Below are positions 62,380-64,000 of a stretch of 64,000 nucleotides of DNA, in pieces; positions within the stretch are counted from its first letter, which is position 1; the number at the start of each line of letters is the position of its first letter. The position numbers were made by a program, and so were the translations under genes. Under the pieces are notes generated by a model. It had not been told where the DNA came from. It was given only the letters and a program-made list of their open reading frames with translations, and did no database searches. The DNA comes from Bacteroidota bacterium (GTDB taxonomy: Bacteria; Bacteroidota; Rhodothermia; Balneolales; HLUCCA01): positions 62,001-126,000 of the forward strand of contig JAFIEZ010000010.1 in the NCBI GenBank assembly GCA_020832235.1, written 5' to 3'.

Positions 62380-63636
62380 ATGATTGATATTAATGCACAC
62401 ACCGACAGAATACAGCGAACACAACTGGCAAACTGGTTCATCGAAGCCATGCAGGCCATGCAGCCAGGTACACGTTTTCAGGAAGATATCTTACTGAATG
62501 GAGAGGAGCTCACATTGAACGACGGTCGCTGCATATCGCTGGATAAATACAGGAAAATTTGGCTATTTGGCGCCGGTAAAGGTGCTTTTTCGCTGGCAAC
62601 AGGTATCATTTCCAAAATGGGAAGTAAGATAACCGGCGGCGCGGTTATCGGTCCATCCGATGGTAGTGGAAAGCCGCTTTCAGTGAGCCCCGATTCCCGT
62701 GTGCAATTTTTGCCGGGTAACCATCCCTTGCCTCTTCAACATTCAGTTGAAAGTACCCAGAACCTTTTGACGATGGCTGAAAATGTACGTCCCGACGACC
62801 TTGTTTTATTTGTGCTAACCGGCGGAGCATCAGCCATGCTATGCAAACCTGTTCCTACGGTCTCGCTGGCCTACAAGCAGCAACGCTTTAAAGAATTGCT
62901 TGCGTCCGGGGCCTCAATACAAGAAATCAATGCCGCCCGTAAAGCCCTTTCCATGGTGAAAGGAGGAGGCTTGTTAAAGGCATTCTCAGGGGCAGAGGTC
63001 GTGAATTTTATTGTTTCTGATGTGCCTGGTGACGATTTGTACACTATTGGTAGTGCGCCAACCCAGCCCACCGCCGACCAGCCATATAGGGGCAATGTCA
63101 TAAATTGCTTGCTGGCTACACCAACCCAAACCGCCAGGCTGGTGGGCAGATATGCACGCCTCGACGGGTATAACGTGCACGTTCAGGACCATGCCTACAG
63201 TGGTGACGTTGCCGCAGTTGCTGGCAATATGTACAGCGACATCGTGCGAATTTCCGAATCGGAGGCATCACCGTCACCAACAACATCCGGAACGGTGCTG
63301 ATTTACTACGGCGAGTCTGAAGTAGTTGTGCAGGGTAATGGAAAAGGTGGCAGGAATCAACATCTGGCGCTGCACCTGGCGATTGACTTGGAGCGCCTAG
63401 GCCGCAAGGTTACCGTTTTAAGCGCCGGAACCGACGGCATAGATGGTAATACAGATGCAGCCGGAGCACTATGCACTGAATCTACCGCACGTATTGCGCG
63501 AAAAAAAGGATTGAACTCTTTGGATTTCCTCCAAAATTTCGACTCGCATTCTTTTTTTATGGAGATTGGTGATATCTTCAAGATTGGTCCAACAGGGACT
63601 AATTTCGCTGATTTGCAAATAGTTATTGTACACTGA
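62380..63636 (+). CDS. Glycerate 2-kinase, GckA/MOFRL family
   Basis: Phosphorylates D-glycerate to 2-phosphoglycerate in glyoxylate/serine-related metabolism. 418 residues: N-terminal DUF4147 domain with WLFGAGKGAFSLATGI and GNHPLPLQHS, TGGASAMLCKPVP, and KALSMVKGGGLLKAF. The C-terminal MOFRL domain has GKGGRNQHLALHLAI and SAGTDGIDGNTDAAGAL. All catalytic motifs look intact. ATG at 62380; followed 5 bases later by the BatA-like gene. Confidence 0.95.
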   Translation: MIDINAHTDRIQRTQLANWFIEAMQAMQPGTRFQEDILLNGEELTLNDGRCISLDKYRKIWLFGAGKGAFSLATGIISKMGSKITGGAVIGPSDGSGKPLSVSPDSRVQFLPGNHPLPLQHSVESTQNLLTMAENVRPDDLVLFVLTGGASAMLCKPVPTVSLAYKQQRFKELLASGASIQEINAARKALSMVKGGGLLKAFSGAEVVNFIVSDVPGDDLYTIGSAPTQPTADQPYRGNVINCLLATPTQTARLVGRYARLDGYNVHVQDHAYSGDVAAVAGNMYSDIVRISESEASPSPTTSGTVLIYYGESEVVVQGNGKGGRNQHLALHLAIDLERLGRKVTVLSAGTDGIDGNTDAAGALCTESTARIARKKGLNSLDFLQNFDSHSFFMEIGDIFKIGPTGTNFADLQIVIVH

Positions 63637-63641
63637 TAGTT

Positions 63642-64000
63642 ATGACCTGGGAAAATCCTGTTTATTTATGGCTCTTACTAGGCCCTTTGCTGGTTCTGCT
63701 TGTATCGGCTTTGTACAAAAGACAGCTGAAAAAAAGGCGGAGTGCGTACTTTTCTGACGAAGTTTTCGCTAAGCTCTACACCAATGAAATACCCGGGGTA
63801 CGAACAGCAAGGTCGTCGCTGATTTATCTTGGCTCAATCTTGCTCATCATAGCATTGGCCGGACCTCAAATTGGCGTTGAAATACGTGAAGTGGAGCGTC
63901 GTGGTGTTGATATTATGGTAGTGCTGGATGTATCCCGAAGCATGCTGGCCCAGGATGTGCGCCCGAACCGCCTCGACAAAGCCAAATTTGAAATCCTCAG
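63642..64000 (+). CDS. BatA/BatB-like VWA membrane protein, N-terminal part (cut by window edge)
   Basis: Open from ATG at 63642 to the window end (119 codons). TM helix about 8-24, linker, second TM about 60-74, then the start of a von Willebrand A domain with MIDAS DVSRSML (Asp96, Ser98, Ser100) followed by AQDVRPNRLDKAK. This matches BatA/BatB of the Bacteroides aerotolerance cluster. Such genes normally sit with moxR and a DUF58 gene; the DUF58 gene of this window is 57 kb away, so the cluster may be split or duplicated. What follows 64000 is unknown. Confidence 0.88.
   Translation, partial: MTWENPVYLWLLLGPLLVLLVSALYKRQLKKRRSAYFSDEVFAKLYTNEIPGVRTARSSLIYLGSILLIIALAGPQIGVEIREVERRGVDIMVVLDVSRSMLAQDVRPNRLDKAKFEIL

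Overview
The window looks like chromosome from a member of the Bacteroidota/Balneolota/Rhodothermota group, most probably a Balneolales-type marine or halophilic bacterium. This is inferred from moderate GC, a DUF4835 protein, HhH-plus-barrel and PorV-like envelope proteins, a mraZ-to-ftsZ cluster without murF, and a SAM-I riboswitch on a metY operon. I cannot run a phylogeny. No tRNA, rRNA, insertion sequence, phage or CRISPR array was seen.

Layout. 1-6483: end of a response regulator with its histidine kinase, two convergent outer-membrane genes (HhH barrel, PorV-like), DUF4835 and DUF58 proteins. 6759-22063 (minus): a nearly complete division and cell-wall cluster, mraZ-rsmH-ftsL-ftsI-murE-mraY-murD-ftsW-murG-murC-ftsQ-ftsA-ftsZ, with a three-repeat MraZ box in front of mraZ. 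22543-29128 (minus): methionine/threonine block, SAM-I riboswitch - CoA-binding protein - metY // osmC - metX - thrA; a terminator follows metY and a folded leader precedes metX. 29415-33130: small secreted protein, era-pdxJ (minus), metF and an NlpC/P60 lipoprotein (plus).

33257-46403 (minus): a thirteen-gene type IV pilus-like operon: two short pilins starting MGQQQLLL, PilC, PilB, a minor pilin-like protein, a cyclic-nucleotide-binding-domain protein, two more pilin-like proteins, PilT, a PilM-PilN fusion, PilO-like, a short secretin and a DUF3095 protein that resembles class III nucleotide cyclases. This is the most unusual part of the window: the pilins lack the classical GFTLIE leader, and a possible cyclic-nucleotide maker and sensor sit in the same operon.

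46823-52784 (minus): histidine operon hisG-D-C-B-H-A behind a 32-residue leader peptide with ten histidines and attenuator-like inverted repeats. HisB carries a shortened N-terminal stretch that looks like a decayed HAD phosphatase. hisF and hisIE are not here. 52980-64000: DASS-family transporter, lepA - secreted protein - lepB (plus), rlmN-lgt-cysS (minus), glycerate kinase and the start of a BatA-like VWA protein (plus, cut by the window edge).

Together the window holds core growth functions (septum, peptidoglycan precursors, protein export, Met/Thr/His synthesis) with three RNA-based control points (SAM-I, his attenuator, possible metX leader) and one surface-appendage system.
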